From Candidatus Pelagibacter sp. (GTDB taxonomy: Bacteria > Pseudomonadota > Alphaproteobacteria > Pelagibacterales > Pelagibacteraceae): a stretch of 64,000 bases of DNA. Made by a program: the position numbers and the translations under genes. The notes beneath the pieces were generated by a model, which was given only the letters and a program-made list of their open reading frames with translations, did no database searches and was not told where the DNA came from. The stretch spans positions 25,516-89,515 of the forward strand of contig JAOIVP010000001.1 of assembly GCA_028224115.1 (NCBI GenBank), written 5' to 3'. Shown here piece after piece: positions 15,195-24,367 of the stretch. Numbering within the stretch: the first letter of the stretch is position 1; every line of letters begins with the position of its first letter.

Positions 15195-17885
15195 CTAACC
15201 TGTGTTTTTCATAGCTGCAGATATTCCTGCTATTGATGTCATTAACGCATCATTAAGAAATTTTTTATCTTGTTTTTTATATTTTCTATTATTAATTTTA
15301 TTCATAATATTGGCCTGCAATATATTTAACATTTCTGTATAATTATTTCTTATAAATAGTGCTTTTCTGAATTCTTTTCTTTCTTTAATAACCTCTTTAG
15401 GAGTAATTTTATTGTGCAATTTGACCAATGCATCAAATTGAAACCTTAATTTTTTACCAATCCTTTTAAGGGCATTATCAGCTAAATTATTTTCATAGAT
15501 AATTGAAATTTCTGGGTCTACCTTTGAAATTACCATATCCAATATATCCATTGTTGACACAAAATAAGGCCAATTCTTCTCCATATCAGTTAATGTTTTT
15601 GAATACTTTTTAATCGATCCATACCTTAATGCTTCTGTGGTTCCAAGCCAAGCTGGCAACATCAATCTAATTTGAGTCCATGCAAAAACCCAAGGTATAG
15701 CTCTTAGGCTTTGAATGTTATCAGTATTTTTTCTTTTTGTAGGTCTTGATCCAATCGCAAGTTTACCTAACGATTTATGTGGTGTGACTGTTTTGAAATA
15801 TCTAATAAAATCTTCACTTTGATTAAGATTTTTTCTGTAAGCTGATGTGGAAATTTCAGACATCTTCTCAATTAAATTTCTCCAATTATTTTTAGACCTT
15901 GGTGGTGGATTTAAAGAAGCATCCATCACAGACCCTATATAACTGCAGAGATTATATTCTGCCAAGGGTTTGTACCCATATTTTTGTTGAATAACTTCTC
16001 CTTGATCAGTAATTCTAATTTTTCCATTAACAGTATTAGATGGTTGCGATTTTAATGTTGCCTGAATTGGACCACCTCCTCTTCCTGCAGAACCGCCTCT
16101 GCCATGAAAAAATACTAAATCTATCTTATATTTTTTTGCAAGATCTCTAAGTTCTTCTTGAAGTTTATATTGATGCCAACTTGCAGCCAATTTTCCAGCA
16201 TCTTTGCTTGAGTCTGAATAACCAATCATTACTTCTTGCTGGTTTTTTATAAGTTTTCTATACCAAGGTAATTTAAAAAGGTTTTCCATTACACTTTTAG
16301 CATTTTTTAAATCATCTAAAGTTTCAAAAAGAGGGACAACTCTTAATAATTCTTTAGTTTGTGCTTGTTTTTGTAAAAAATATACTGCCAAAATATCTGA
16401 AGTTTTAGAGGTCATTGATATCACATAAGCACCAAGACATTGGGCTGGTTCTTTTGATATTTGTTTAAAAGTATCCCAAACTTCTTTATTTTCTTTATTT
16501 CTAATAATTAATTTATCTAAAAAAAATTTTTTTTGTTTGATCAAATTATTAAAAAGACTAATTTTTTTTTGTTCATTTAAATTAGAAAAATTAATTTTAA
16601 ACTTTTTTTTTAGAATTTCGTTTAATAATTGTTCGTGTCTAGATGACTCTTGTCTAATATCTAGTCTTGCTAAATTAATACCAAAACATCTAACTCTTCT
16701 AATTAAATCTAATAAATCTGAGTTAGCTATATGTTGAGAGTTATTGGAGTTTAATGACTCCCTTATATCTCTAAGCGGTTTTAAAATTTCATTCTTATCT
16801 TGTAATAATTTATCTTCTTTAAGGGGTTCATGGTTATTTAAATGATTTTCAATTATTTGATATGTGGACCTAATTTTATCTCTAATTGGTCTTAAATATA
16901 CTCTGTAAGGCTCAAAAGTTTTACCAGTAATTTTTTTTATTTTAGAAGAACATTCTTTCATAGATAGATCTTGAATTAGTTTAGTTAATTCTTTTTCATA
17001 TAATTTTGCAGCTTGCCATCTAGAAAAAAGAATTACTTTTTTAGTTACTTGAGCTGTAACGTTTGGATTCCCATCTCTATCTCCACCCATCCATGATCCA
17101 AATTGAATAGGATTAAAATCTCTTGGTAAATCTTTGTTTAAATTTTTTCTAAAAATATCATTTAATCTTTTATAAACTTTTGGAATTGTGTCCCATAAAC
17201 TATCCTCAATAACAGCCAATCCCCATCTCGCTTCATCTAATGGTGAGGGTTTTGATCTTTTAAGCTCATCTGTTTTCCATATTATTGTAATTTCTGTGTA
17301 AAGTTTTCTATCTATCTCAACAACCTTTGAAGGATATTTTTTATACAAATGCCTTTGTTCCATTAGATCTATTAAATTGGCATATTTTTGAATTAAAGTT
17401 CTTCTTTTTACTTCAGTTGGATGAGCGGTGAGAACAATCCCAATATCAAGGTTTTTAGCTTGTTCATATATTTTAGAATTAGAAATACTCTTATTCTTAA
17501 ATAGCCCCTCAATAATATCTTCGATAAATAAATTTTGATTTTTATTTTTAAAATAAGGATTGTTATGCTCGTTAAGTTTTCTGGATGCATCCAGGGACTC
17601 AGCTAAATTCATCAAATTCAAAATATGCAAAAAAGCTCTTGTAATTTTGAATGTTAATTCTGGTGAAAGTTTTTTAATTTCTTTTGAGATTTTTAAAAAT
17701 ACTTTACTTTTTTGTTTATCCAGTAATGTGTTTTTAGATAGCAGCCTAAGTCTTTCTACTATTTTAAAAAAAGCCTCTCCTTCTTGATCTTTTATTACTT
17801 TGCCAAGGAATGTGCCTAAAAATCTAATATCTTCTCGTAAAAGCTTAGTTGGAATTCGTTCGTAATAAAGATCTCTTTTTTTCAT
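15195..17885 (-). CDS. ppc: Phosphoenolpyruvate carboxylase
   Basis: The 896-aa protein matches the full family length. Seen motifs are the N-terminal LREDIRFLGTFLGKVI, the catalytic VLTAHPTE with His155, WMGGDRDGNPNVT, GYSDSSKDAG and the PEP-binding glycine loop FFHGRGGSAGRGGG, and the C-terminal GISAAMKNTG ending. The enzyme forms oxaloacetate from PEP and bicarbonate, an anaplerotic step. It complements the glyoxylate shunt encoded nearby. The first 14 codons overlap the 3' end of the lactonase gene by 41 bp; the family N-terminus supports this start. No clear ribosome-binding site is seen upstream, which fits reinitiation. Confidence 0.97.
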   Translation of the reverse strand: MKKRDLYYERIPTKLLREDIRFLGTFLGKVIKDQEGEAFFKIVERLRLLSKNTLLDKQKSKVFLKISKEIKKLSPELTFKITRAFLHILNLMNLAESLDASRKLNEHNNPYFKNKNQNLFIEDIIEGLFKNKSISNSKIYEQAKNLDIGIVLTAHPTEVKRRTLIQKYANLIDLMEQRHLYKKYPSKVVEIDRKLYTEITIIWKTDELKRSKPSPLDEARWGLAVIEDSLWDTIPKVYKRLNDIFRKNLNKDLPRDFNPIQFGSWMGGDRDGNPNVTAQVTKKVILFSRWQAAKLYEKELTKLIQDLSMKECSSKIKKITGKTFEPYRVYLRPIRDKIRSTYQIIENHLNNHEPLKEDKLLQDKNEILKPLRDIRESLNSNNSQHIANSDLLDLIRRVRCFGINLARLDIRQESSRHEQLLNEILKKKFKINFSNLNEQKKISLFNNLIKQKKFFLDKLIIRNKENKEVWDTFKQISKEPAQCLGAYVISMTSKTSDILAVYFLQKQAQTKELLRVVPLFETLDDLKNAKSVMENLFKLPWYRKLIKNQQEVMIGYSDSSKDAGKLAASWHQYKLQEELRDLAKKYKIDLVFFHGRGGSAGRGGGPIQATLKSQPSNTVNGKIRITDQGEVIQQKYGYKPLAEYNLCSYIGSVMDASLNPPPRSKNNWRNLIEKMSEISTSAYRKNLNQSEDFIRYFKTVTPHKSLGKLAIGSRPTKRKNTDNIQSLRAIPWVFAWTQIRLMLPAWLGTTEALRYGSIKKYSKTLTDMEKNWPYFVSTMDILDMVISKVDPEISIIYENNLADNALKRIGKKLRFQFDALVKLHNKITPKEVIKERKEFRKALFIRNNYTEMLNILQANIMNKINNRKYKKQDKKFLNDALMTSIAGISAAMKNTG

Positions 17886-18771
17886 TAATTACTGTAAATT
17901 TTTTTTGTAAAAATCCTTTCGTGTTAGTTTTTACACTAAAAAGAAATCCTGAGTATCTATATTTTAACAAATCTGCTTTGTTCATACCTTTGGTTGCTGT
18001 AGTAATAAAAATTTCACTATTATTATGACCACCAAATGTACAATTAGTAACATTTTTTGCAGGTAAACTTATTTTATGAATTAATTTAGCATTTTTATTG
18101 AATACCGACACACATGCTCCATGAAAATGTGCAACCCAGAGATTTTTATTAATATCTAATGTCATACCATCTGGTGACCCATCTTTTTGTGAAAATTTTT
18201 TAAAAATTTTTTTTCTTACAATATTGTTTTTTTTATTAATCTTTATTTTATATATAATTTTTTTGGAACTATCTGTGTGATAAAAATTATATTCATCTAT
18301 AAATGCAGGTCCATTTGTAATTCTATAATTATGATCTACTTTTATTAAATTAAGATACTTGTCTAATTTATAAAGTGACCCTTTTTCAATTTTTCTCTCT
18401 AAATTATCCATAGTACCAAACCATAAATTTCCTTTTGGATCAGTTTTACCATCATTAATTCTATTTAATTTAATATCTTTCTCTATTGAAATACTTTTAA
18501 ATATCTTTTTAGTTTTAATGTTTTGAATTCTTAATTCACCTTGAAGACCTAAAATAAATATATTGCCTTTAACATGTGCAATAAAACCAATTTCTTTATT
18601 AACTTTATATTTTTTCTTGTTATTGTTTTTTATATTTAAAGAAAAAAAACTTTTCTTTTTAATGTCTACAAAATAAATTGAATTATGTTCCTTAACCCAA
18701 AGAGTTCCTTCTCCAAGTTTGCATTTTAATTTCCAAATTACTTTAGGTTCGGTTGTTTTAATTTTATTCAT
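17845..18771 (-). CDS. SMP-30/gluconolactonase-family lactonase
   Basis: The six-bladed beta-propeller lactonase family is recognised from LGEGTLWVKEHNSIYFVDI (first blade with the metal Glu), RINDGKTDPKGNLWFGTM (Asn-Asp-Gly metal site), FYHTDSSKKIIYKI, and SPDGMTLDINKNLWVAHFHG with the catalytic-region Asp-Gly. It hydrolyses aldonolactones to aldonates. The ATG at 18771 is preferred over the open frame to 18798, giving 308 aa and an ATGAATAA overlap of 8 bp with the dehydratase upstream. In context it would act between an aldose dehydrogenase (candidate at 32755-33516) and an acid-sugar dehydratase. Its 3' end runs 41 bp into ppc. Confidence 0.85.
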   Translation of the reverse strand: MNKIKTTEPKVIWKLKCKLGEGTLWVKEHNSIYFVDIKKKSFFSLNIKNNNKKKYKVNKEIGFIAHVKGNIFILGLQGELRIQNIKTKKIFKSISIEKDIKLNRINDGKTDPKGNLWFGTMDNLERKIEKGSLYKLDKYLNLIKVDHNYRITNGPAFIDEYNFYHTDSSKKIIYKIKINKKNNIVRKKIFKKFSQKDGSPDGMTLDINKNLWVAHFHGACVSVFNKNAKLIHKISLPAKNVTNCTFGGHNNSEIFITTATKGMNKADLLKYRYSGFLFSVKTNTKGFLQKKFTVINEKKRSLLRTNSN

Positions 18772-19936
18772 TAACTTCAAATTCCTTAATAAAATCAAGG
18801 TTAGGTGTAATTCCTATTCCTGGATTATCTGATATTGAGGCAAATCCATTATTTTTGCTAACTTGATCTAAGATTGAAAAATTTTCTAATGGAAGATCAG
18901 TAATAAAAATATTTTTTTCCGTTGTGTCAAACTCCAGCATTGATTTCGATGGAAATAAACCTCCAGGCATGTCAGGTTGAGCTGTTAACAAATGCAGGTT
19001 AGTTGCAATACTTATTGCAGATCCCCAAACATGGTTAACTACTGGAATAAAATTAGCTTGTGCTAATGCTGATACTTTTAAATACTCAGTAACTCCACCC
19101 AATCCACAAACCTCTGGCTGAGCTATATCAATGCATCTTTTTTTAATTAATTCATTCCATCCGTATTTTGTAAACTCTGCTTCCCCTCCTGCAATATTTG
19201 TATTAATTTTTTGTTTCAATTCTCTGTATCCCTCATAATCTTCGGGGGCAACAGGTTCTTCAAACCAATAAATATCAAGTTCATCTAAACCTCCTCCAAC
19301 ATATAATGCATCATTTAAATTATATGCATGATTTGCATCTACCATTAATCTAAAATCTTTTCCAACCTCTTCTCTTACAGCTCTAACAAGCTTAAGATCA
19401 TCTATCGGACCTAATCCAACTTTCATTTTCATAGCTTTAAATTTTTTAGATTTAATTTGTTTTGCTTCTTCTTTAAATAAATCAATTAACTCTGAGGTAG
19501 TTTTTTTTTGTAACATCATTCCATAACCATACACTGGTATTTGATCGTTACATTTTCCACCTATTAGTTGATAGAGTGGTGTATTAGTTTTTTTTCCAAG
19601 GATATCCCATAAAGCAATATCAACTCCTGACAAAGCTTGAATTGGCATTCCTTTTTGTCCGCTATCTCTTAAAAGATTATATACTTTGTGCCAGATATGC
19701 TCTTTATTTAATGGATCTTCACCTATAATTAACGGTTGGATAACTTTTTCAACAATAAACTTATTTGCTAAAGCAATGTTACCAGGTCCAAAGCACTCTC
19801 CCCAGCCTGTAATTCCTTCATCAGTTTGAACTTCTACAAGATGAGCAGTTCTAAATTTATAATATTGTTGTGAATATCCTAACTCTTTTTCTAACTCATA
19901 TCTAAGTACATGACTTTTAATAGAAGTTATTTTCAC
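18764..19936 (-). CDS. Enolase-superfamily acid-sugar dehydratase/cycloisomerase
   Basis: The 390-aa protein belongs to the mandelate racemase subgroup: Lys170-x-Lys172 in AMKMKVGLG, metal ligands Asp200 (VDANHAY), Glu226 (WFEEP) and Glu252 (AGGEAE), and His302 (VNHVWGS). The overall pattern, including LRDSGQKG, DIALWDILGKK and CGLGGVTEYLK, is most like D-galactarolactone cycloisomerase and galactonate/fuconate dehydratases. The chemistry is proton abstraction alpha to a carboxylate with loss of water (or ring opening), giving 2-keto-3-deoxy acids. It overlaps the lactonase gene and lies 6 bp from the FAH-family hydrolase. The exact sugar acid cannot be told from sequence. Confidence 0.88.
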   Translation of the reverse strand: MKITSIKSHVLRYELEKELGYSQQYYKFRTAHLVEVQTDEGITGWGECFGPGNIALANKFIVEKVIQPLIIGEDPLNKEHIWHKVYNLLRDSGQKGMPIQALSGVDIALWDILGKKTNTPLYQLIGGKCNDQIPVYGYGMMLQKKTTSELIDLFKEEAKQIKSKKFKAMKMKVGLGPIDDLKLVRAVREEVGKDFRLMVDANHAYNLNDALYVGGGLDELDIYWFEEPVAPEDYEGYRELKQKINTNIAGGEAEFTKYGWNELIKKRCIDIAQPEVCGLGGVTEYLKVSALAQANFIPVVNHVWGSAISIATNLHLLTAQPDMPGGLFPSKSMLEFDTTEKNIFITDLPLENFSILDQVSKNNGFASISDNPGIGITPNLDFIKEFEVNE

Positions 19937-19942
19937 AATTTA

Positions 19943-20785
19943 TTATAAAGCAACTACTTTCGAGTTTTGCTCACCTAAGTTTTCTATTGATAATTTCATT
20001 GTATCCCCTGCTTTTAAAAATTGCTGAGGTTTCATTCCCATACCAACACCAGGAGGTGTTCCAGTAGTAATTATATCACCAGGTTGTAAAGACATGAATT
20101 TGCTTACGTAAGATACAATTACATTTACATTAAATATCATTGTACTTGTATTACCAGTTTGCATTCTATTGCCATTAACATCTAAACTCATTTTTAGATT
20201 ATTAATGTCTGATATTTCATCTTTTGTAACAAGATATGGTCCAATTGGTCCATAAGTGTCATGAGATTTTCCTTTAACCCATTGACCCATTTTTTCAATT
20301 TGCCATTCTCTTTCACTAACATCATTAACTAAACAGTAGCCTAAAATATGATCTTGAGCTGTATCTTCAGAAATATGTTTTACTTCTTTGCCGATTATAA
20401 TTCCAAGTTCAACTTCCCAGTCTAATTTCTTTGAATCTGATACGATTTCAACATCATCGTTAGGACCAGATATGCAGCTAGTAGCTTTCATAAACATTAT
20501 AGGTTCAGAAGGCACTTCTGCGCCAGTTTCAGCAGCATGATCAGAATAATTTAATCCAATTGCTACAAACTTACCTGGTTTAGTTACACAAGAACCAATT
20601 CTTTCACTTGAAGATAATTCTGGTAATGAAGATAAATCTAAATTTTGTAATTTTGATATAGTGTCAAAATTCACATGATCAGGATTTAAATCTCCAATAT
20701 GTGAACTAATATCTCTAATCTTGCCTTCTTTATCTAAAGCTGCTGGCTTTTCACTTCCTTTTTGTCCTACTCTTAATAATTTCAT
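19943..20785 (-). CDS. FAH-family 2,4-diketo-3-deoxy-sugar-acid hydrolase
   Basis: The 280-aa protein is in the fumarylacetoacetate hydrolase superfamily: GLNYSDHAAETGAEVP near residue 98, the metal-binding WEVELGIIIG (about 143-152), NDVSEREWQ, KSHDTYGPIGP and the C-terminal PGDIITTGTPPGVGMG. Its opening MKLLRVGQKGSEKP and overall layout resemble the hydrolases that split 2,4-diketo-3-deoxy-L-fuconate or rhamnonate into pyruvate and lactate. The neighbouring DHRS6-like SDR and sugar-acid dehydratase supply the preceding steps, which supports that role. Ureidoglycolate lyase is a common database label for this group but nothing here supports purine catabolism. Confidence 0.85.
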   Translation of the reverse strand: MKLLRVGQKGSEKPAALDKEGKIRDISSHIGDLNPDHVNFDTISKLQNLDLSSLPELSSSERIGSCVTKPGKFVAIGLNYSDHAAETGAEVPSEPIMFMKATSCISGPNDDVEIVSDSKKLDWEVELGIIIGKEVKHISEDTAQDHILGYCLVNDVSEREWQIEKMGQWVKGKSHDTYGPIGPYLVTKDEISDINNLKMSLDVNGNRMQTGNTSTMIFNVNVIVSYVSKFMSLQPGDIITTGTPPGVGMGMKPQQFLKAGDTMKLSIENLGEQNSKVVAL

Positions 20786-20805
20786 AGTTTTCCTCTTTTT
20801 ATTAA

Positions 20806-21549
20806 TTAAATTGAAATTCCACCATCAACAGAAATTGTTGTTCCTGTTGTAAATGTTGCATCATCACTAGCCAAATATACAGCCATGGCAGCGATTTCCT
20901 CTGCAGTTCCTAATCTGCCCATTGGTTGTCTTGCTATAAAATCTTTTTTAGCCTGAACTGGGTCTGGGCTTTGATTAACTCTATCTTGCCATGAAGGCGA
21001 AAATACTGTTCCAGGAGCAATTGAATTACATCTTATGTTTTGTTTTACAAAGTCAGCTGCAATTGATTTAGTTAAACCAATAACCGCACCTTTTGTAGTT
21101 CCATATACAAATCTATTAGAAAATCCTTTTAAACTTGAAGCACATGAAGAAATATTAATTATACTTCCACCGTTTTGCTTTACCATTAAGGGTAAAATTG
21201 CTTTACACATTTGGTACATAGATTTGACATTTACATCAAAAGAAAAATTCCAATCTTTATCTTCACACTCAAGAATACTACCATGATGAACAAATCCAAC
21301 TGCATTGAATAATACATCTACTTTATCTAAAGTTTTTACAAATTCTAAAATCGCATCATTATCTGTTGAGTCTAACGTTTGAACTGTAATATTAGGATAT
21401 TCTTTATTTAGATCAGCTAAAGTTTTATCATTTAAATCTGTTGCAATAACATTTGCACCTTCGTTTTGAAATGCAATTGCGGTTGCTTTACCAATTCCTT
21501 GACCTGCAGCTGTTACCACAATTTTTTTACCATCTAATCTTCCACTCAT
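20806..21549 (-). CDS. DHRS6-like SDR, candidate 2-keto-3-deoxy-sugar-acid 4-dehydrogenase
   Basis: The 247-aa short-chain dehydrogenase has the NAD motif TAAGQGIG (13-20), Asp38 after the second strand (VIATDLND, suggesting NAD preference), NAVGFVHHGSIL near 82-93, and the catalytic Tyr149-x3-Lys153 in FVYGTTKG. The pattern is strikingly like human DHRS6/BDH2, a group that includes bacterial 2-keto-3-deoxy-L-fuconate dehydrogenase. It would oxidise the C4 hydroxyl of a 2-keto-3-deoxy acid to make the FAH-hydrolase substrate encoded 20 bp downstream. Its 5' end overlaps the HIBADH-like gene by 4 bp. An alternative is a 3-hydroxybutyrate-type dehydrogenase. Confidence 0.85.
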   Translation of the reverse strand: MSGRLDGKKIVVTAAGQGIGKATAIAFQNEGANVIATDLNDKTLADLNKEYPNITVQTLDSTDNDAILEFVKTLDKVDVLFNAVGFVHHGSILECEDKDWNFSFDVNVKSMYQMCKAILPLMVKQNGGSIINISSCASSLKGFSNRFVYGTTKGAVIGLTKSIAADFVKQNIRCNSIAPGTVFSPSWQDRVNQSPDPVQAKKDFIARQPMGRLGTAEEIAAMAVYLASDDATFTTGTTISVDGGISI

Positions 21550-22415
21550 TTTTTATTTATCCTTTCAATTTCTTTGTAGAGAGAACTGTGATCTGTCTCT
21601 CCATGTCCATTTTCAACAAGAGTTTTATACATTTCTTTCACTAAATTTGAAATAGGTAAATGTGTATTGAAACTATTTGCGCACTCCAAAATATTGTTCA
21701 TATCCTTTAAATGAACTGATGTTTTGCCTTTGGGAGTAAAATCTTTATCTATCATTCTTTTTCCATGTGTTTGGAGTATTTTGCTATCTGCCCAGCCACC
21801 TGATAAAGCTTTAATCATTTTATTTGCATCTGCTCCTGCTTTTTCACATAAAGTAACTGCTTCTGCTACCGCACCAATAGTTAATCCAACTATAATTTGA
21901 TTTGCTAGTTTAGAAACTTGTCCACTACCAACTGGTCCAACTAAAGTAGGGTTCCCCATGGTTTTAAAAACATCATTAACTTCATCAAAAACACTCTGTT
22001 CACCACCAACCATTATTGCTAATGACGCCTCTTCTGCTCCAATAGTTCCCCCAGAAACAGGTGCATCTAAATAATTAATATTTTTAGATTTTAAATTATC
22101 TCCATGTTTTACTGCTGTAGTTGGTTTCACTGAACTCATATCAATAACAGTTGTGCCTGATTTTAAATTTTCTAAGAAATTAGAACTATCCATCACTTCA
22201 TTAATTGCCACATCGTCAGTGAGCATAGTAATTACTACGTCACTATCTTTAACAACATCATCAATTGTTAATGCAATTTCTGCACCAAACTTTTTTAAAG
22301 CTTCGGCTTTCTTTTTAGATCTATTGAAAGCTTTTAAATAATAACCAGCTTTCAATATATTTTTTGCCATAGGAAGACCCATTAGGCCTATCCCAATAAA
22401 ACCAATTTTTTTCAT
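21546..22415 (-). CDS. Beta-hydroxyacid dehydrogenase (GarR/HIBADH family)
   Basis: The 289-aa protein has the family signature GFIGIGLMGLPMAKNI at the N-terminus (NAD(P) binding), the substrate-binding DAPVSGGTIGAEEASL near 117-132, and catalytic Lys in GQVSKLANQIIVG near residue 170. Family members reduce tartronate semialdehyde or oxidise 3-hydroxyisobutyrate and related acids. In a sugar-acid operon, reduction of tartronate semialdehyde or oxidation of a small hydroxyacid is plausible. It overlaps the SDR by 4 bp and abuts the TRAP large-permease gene by one base, so it is firmly in this operon. Confidence 0.87.
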   Translation of the reverse strand: MKKIGFIGIGLMGLPMAKNILKAGYYLKAFNRSKKKAEALKKFGAEIALTIDDVVKDSDVVITMLTDDVAINEVMDSSNFLENLKSGTTVIDMSSVKPTTAVKHGDNLKSKNINYLDAPVSGGTIGAEEASLAIMVGGEQSVFDEVNDVFKTMGNPTLVGPVGSGQVSKLANQIIVGLTIGAVAEAVTLCEKAGADANKMIKALSGGWADSKILQTHGKRMIDKDFTPKGKTSVHLKDMNNILECANSFNTHLPISNLVKEMYKTLVENGHGETDHSSLYKEIERINKK

Positions 22416-23731
22416 TATTTAGTAGGTTTAAACTCGTGAAAATTTTGTGTCGTAAATTCTGGAAAGAACATCACACACGCTAAAACAATCAATTGAATTA
22501 TTATAAAAGGACCAAATCCTCTAAAAATATCTGTTAACGATATGTGTGGTGGTGTAACAGATTTTAAATAAAAAGCGGCTGGTCCAAATGGTGGGCTTAG
22601 AAATGAAACTTGCATATTTACACAAAATAATATTCCAAACCATATAGGATCGAAACCAAGTGCTAAAACTATAGGTAAAAATACAGGCATTGCTAATAAA
22701 ACAATCCCTACCCAATCCATAAATGCTCCTAGTATTAAAAACATTATTTGCATCATAAATATTAGATACATAGGTTTTAAATCGTAGGCCAATATTGTTT
22801 CCGCAACATAAGTTGGGCCACCTGCTAAAGAATAAGCTCCAGCTAAAGTAGTTGCACCAAATGTAATTGTTAAAATTGTTCCAGAGGCTTTAAAAGTTCT
22901 AACTAATGCATCTTTAAATAAAAACCATGTTAATTCTTTTCTAAAAAAAATTATGATTAATGTTGCAACAACACCCATTCCCGCTGCTTCTGTAATTCCT
23001 GTTATGCCAGAATAAATCGAACCTAAAACAATTACCACTATTCCAATTGGAGGCAAAAGACCTGGAAGATACGACATCTTCTCTTTTAATGTTAATGAAG
23101 GTTCGTCACTCAATGGTGCTAAATGTGGTTGTAATCTTGTTCGAACTAGAATGTAGGTAATTATTAATCCTGAAATCATTAAACCTGGAACTATTGCTTC
23201 CTGAAATAACATTGTAATTGAAGTTTGAGTTGTTAAACCATAAATAATTAAAACAATTGATGGAGGTATCATTGTTCCTAAAGAGCCTGACGCACAAATA
23301 ATTCCAATAGACATATCTTGGTCATATTTAAGTCTCAACATCTGAGGTAACGCAATCAATCCTAATAAAACTATTTCTCCTCCAATAATTCCACTCATCG
23401 CCGCCATAATTGTTGCCATGATAGCTGTTACAACACCAACTCCCCCTCTAGTTTTTCTTAACCATGCATTTAAAGCATCATATAAATCTCTAGCTATATT
23501 TGAGCGCTCAAGTAAGGAGGCCATAAATATAAATAAAGGAACTGATAAAAAAGAATAAGTTACAACAAGTGAATAATATCTTGAAAGTAAAATACCCATT
23601 GCATGTTCACCAATATTTACAAATACTATAACTGCAGCCATAAAACCTGATGCAAAACCAAGCGGGACTCCAATAGCAATAAGTACAAGTAGTCCAAATA
23701 TGACGATTAATGAAAGTGTTCCTATATCCAT
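22415..23731 (-). CDS. dctM: TRAP transporter large permease (DctM)
   Basis: The 438-aa protein has about 12 membrane helices and DctM motifs: GVPLGFASGFMAAV, VPLFIFMASLLERSNIARDLYDAL, GGIGVV-like TRGGVGVVTAIMATIMAAMSG, CASGSLGTMIPPSI, and the C-terminal FSPPFGPAAFYLK-like LSPPFGPAAFYLKSV. Together with the small permease and the periplasmic DctP it makes a sodium-driven importer of carboxylates or sugar acids. It overlaps the hydroxyacid dehydrogenase by one base and follows dctQ by one base. The enzymes downstream suggest a sugar acid as substrate. Confidence 0.93.
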   Translation of the reverse strand: MDIGTLSLIVIFGLLVLIAIGVPLGFASGFMAAVIVFVNIGEHAMGILLSRYYSLVVTYSFLSVPLFIFMASLLERSNIARDLYDALNAWLRKTRGGVGVVTAIMATIMAAMSGIIGGEIVLLGLIALPQMLRLKYDQDMSIGIICASGSLGTMIPPSIVLIIYGLTTQTSITMLFQEAIVPGLMISGLIITYILVRTRLQPHLAPLSDEPSLTLKEKMSYLPGLLPPIGIVVIVLGSIYSGITGITEAAGMGVVATLIIIFFRKELTWFLFKDALVRTFKASGTILTITFGATTLAGAYSLAGGPTYVAETILAYDLKPMYLIFMMQIMFLILGAFMDWVGIVLLAMPVFLPIVLALGFDPIWFGILFCVNMQVSFLSPPFGPAAFYLKSVTPPHISLTDIFRGFGPFIIIQLIVLACVMFFPEFTTQNFHEFKPTK

Positions 23732-23732
23732 T

Positions 23733-24302
23733 TTATTTTAAATCTTTTGAAGGGTCGTATTGTTTTTCTTTTGGATTCTTCCAATCAATAATTAAATTAT
23801 TCACTGTTTGAACAGCGATAAGGAATACACAAATCAGTGTAAGTGGCTTCATAGTTGCGGGAATTGGTGGGTCCCAAAACGTTGCAAACCTTTCCCATGT
23901 TGTGAATGATCTATGAGCGTCTTCCCAACCACCATAAATTACAGCTATAGCAAATAATACAATTACAATTGCACTTATTAAGTCAAAAATTCTCTGTGTT
24001 GGTCTTTCTACATAATCATACAGCATCACAATTCTTATGTGACTTCTAAGTCTTGTGGCATATATTCCACCAACCAAGTAAATAACCCCTGCTAACCACA
24101 AACATAGCTCATTTACCCACATAGTTGGTTTTTCCATAATATATCTCATAAAAATTTCATACATCATCACAATTACAATGATTGGGATTAAATATTTAAT
24201 TGTATGACTTATAAATAAAGTAATTCTATCTATCCAATTAATCGGAAAATCATCTCTGCTTGCAACTTTTTCAGTTTGTTCTTGTAAGGATTTATCAAGC
24301 AT
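23733..24302 (-). CDS. dctQ: TRAP transporter small permease (DctQ)
   Basis: The 189-aa protein has four membrane helices typical of DctQ, with the family pattern YEIFMRYIMEKPTMWVNELCLWL and YATRLRSHIRI in the second and third segments. It partners the DctM subunit encoded one base downstream. A strong hairpin (24317-24344) lies between it and dctP, so dctQM are probably made at lower levels than the binding protein. Confidence 0.92.
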   Translation of the reverse strand: MLDKSLQEQTEKVASRDDFPINWIDRITLFISHTIKYLIPIIVIVMMYEIFMRYIMEKPTMWVNELCLWLAGVIYLVGGIYATRLRSHIRIVMLYDYVERPTQRIFDLISAIVIVLFAIAVIYGGWEDAHRSFTTWERFATFWDPPIPATMKPLTLICVFLIAVQTVNNLIIDWKNPKEKQYDPSKDLK

Positions 24303-24316
24303 AAGTTTTAAATTTT

Positions 24317-24344
24317 AAAAAAGAAGGGCCCTTTCAGGCCCTTC
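24317..24344 (-). terminator. Hairpin between dctP and dctQ
   Basis: An 8-bp perfect stem GAAGGGCC/GGCCCTTC (24323-24330 with 24337-24344) with a 6-base loop is followed on the minus strand by six Ts. It lies 24 bp downstream of dctP and should terminate part of the transcripts, leaving dctP in excess over dctQM. Confidence 0.8.
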
Positions 24345-24367
24345 AAGATTTTAATGTATACCTATAA

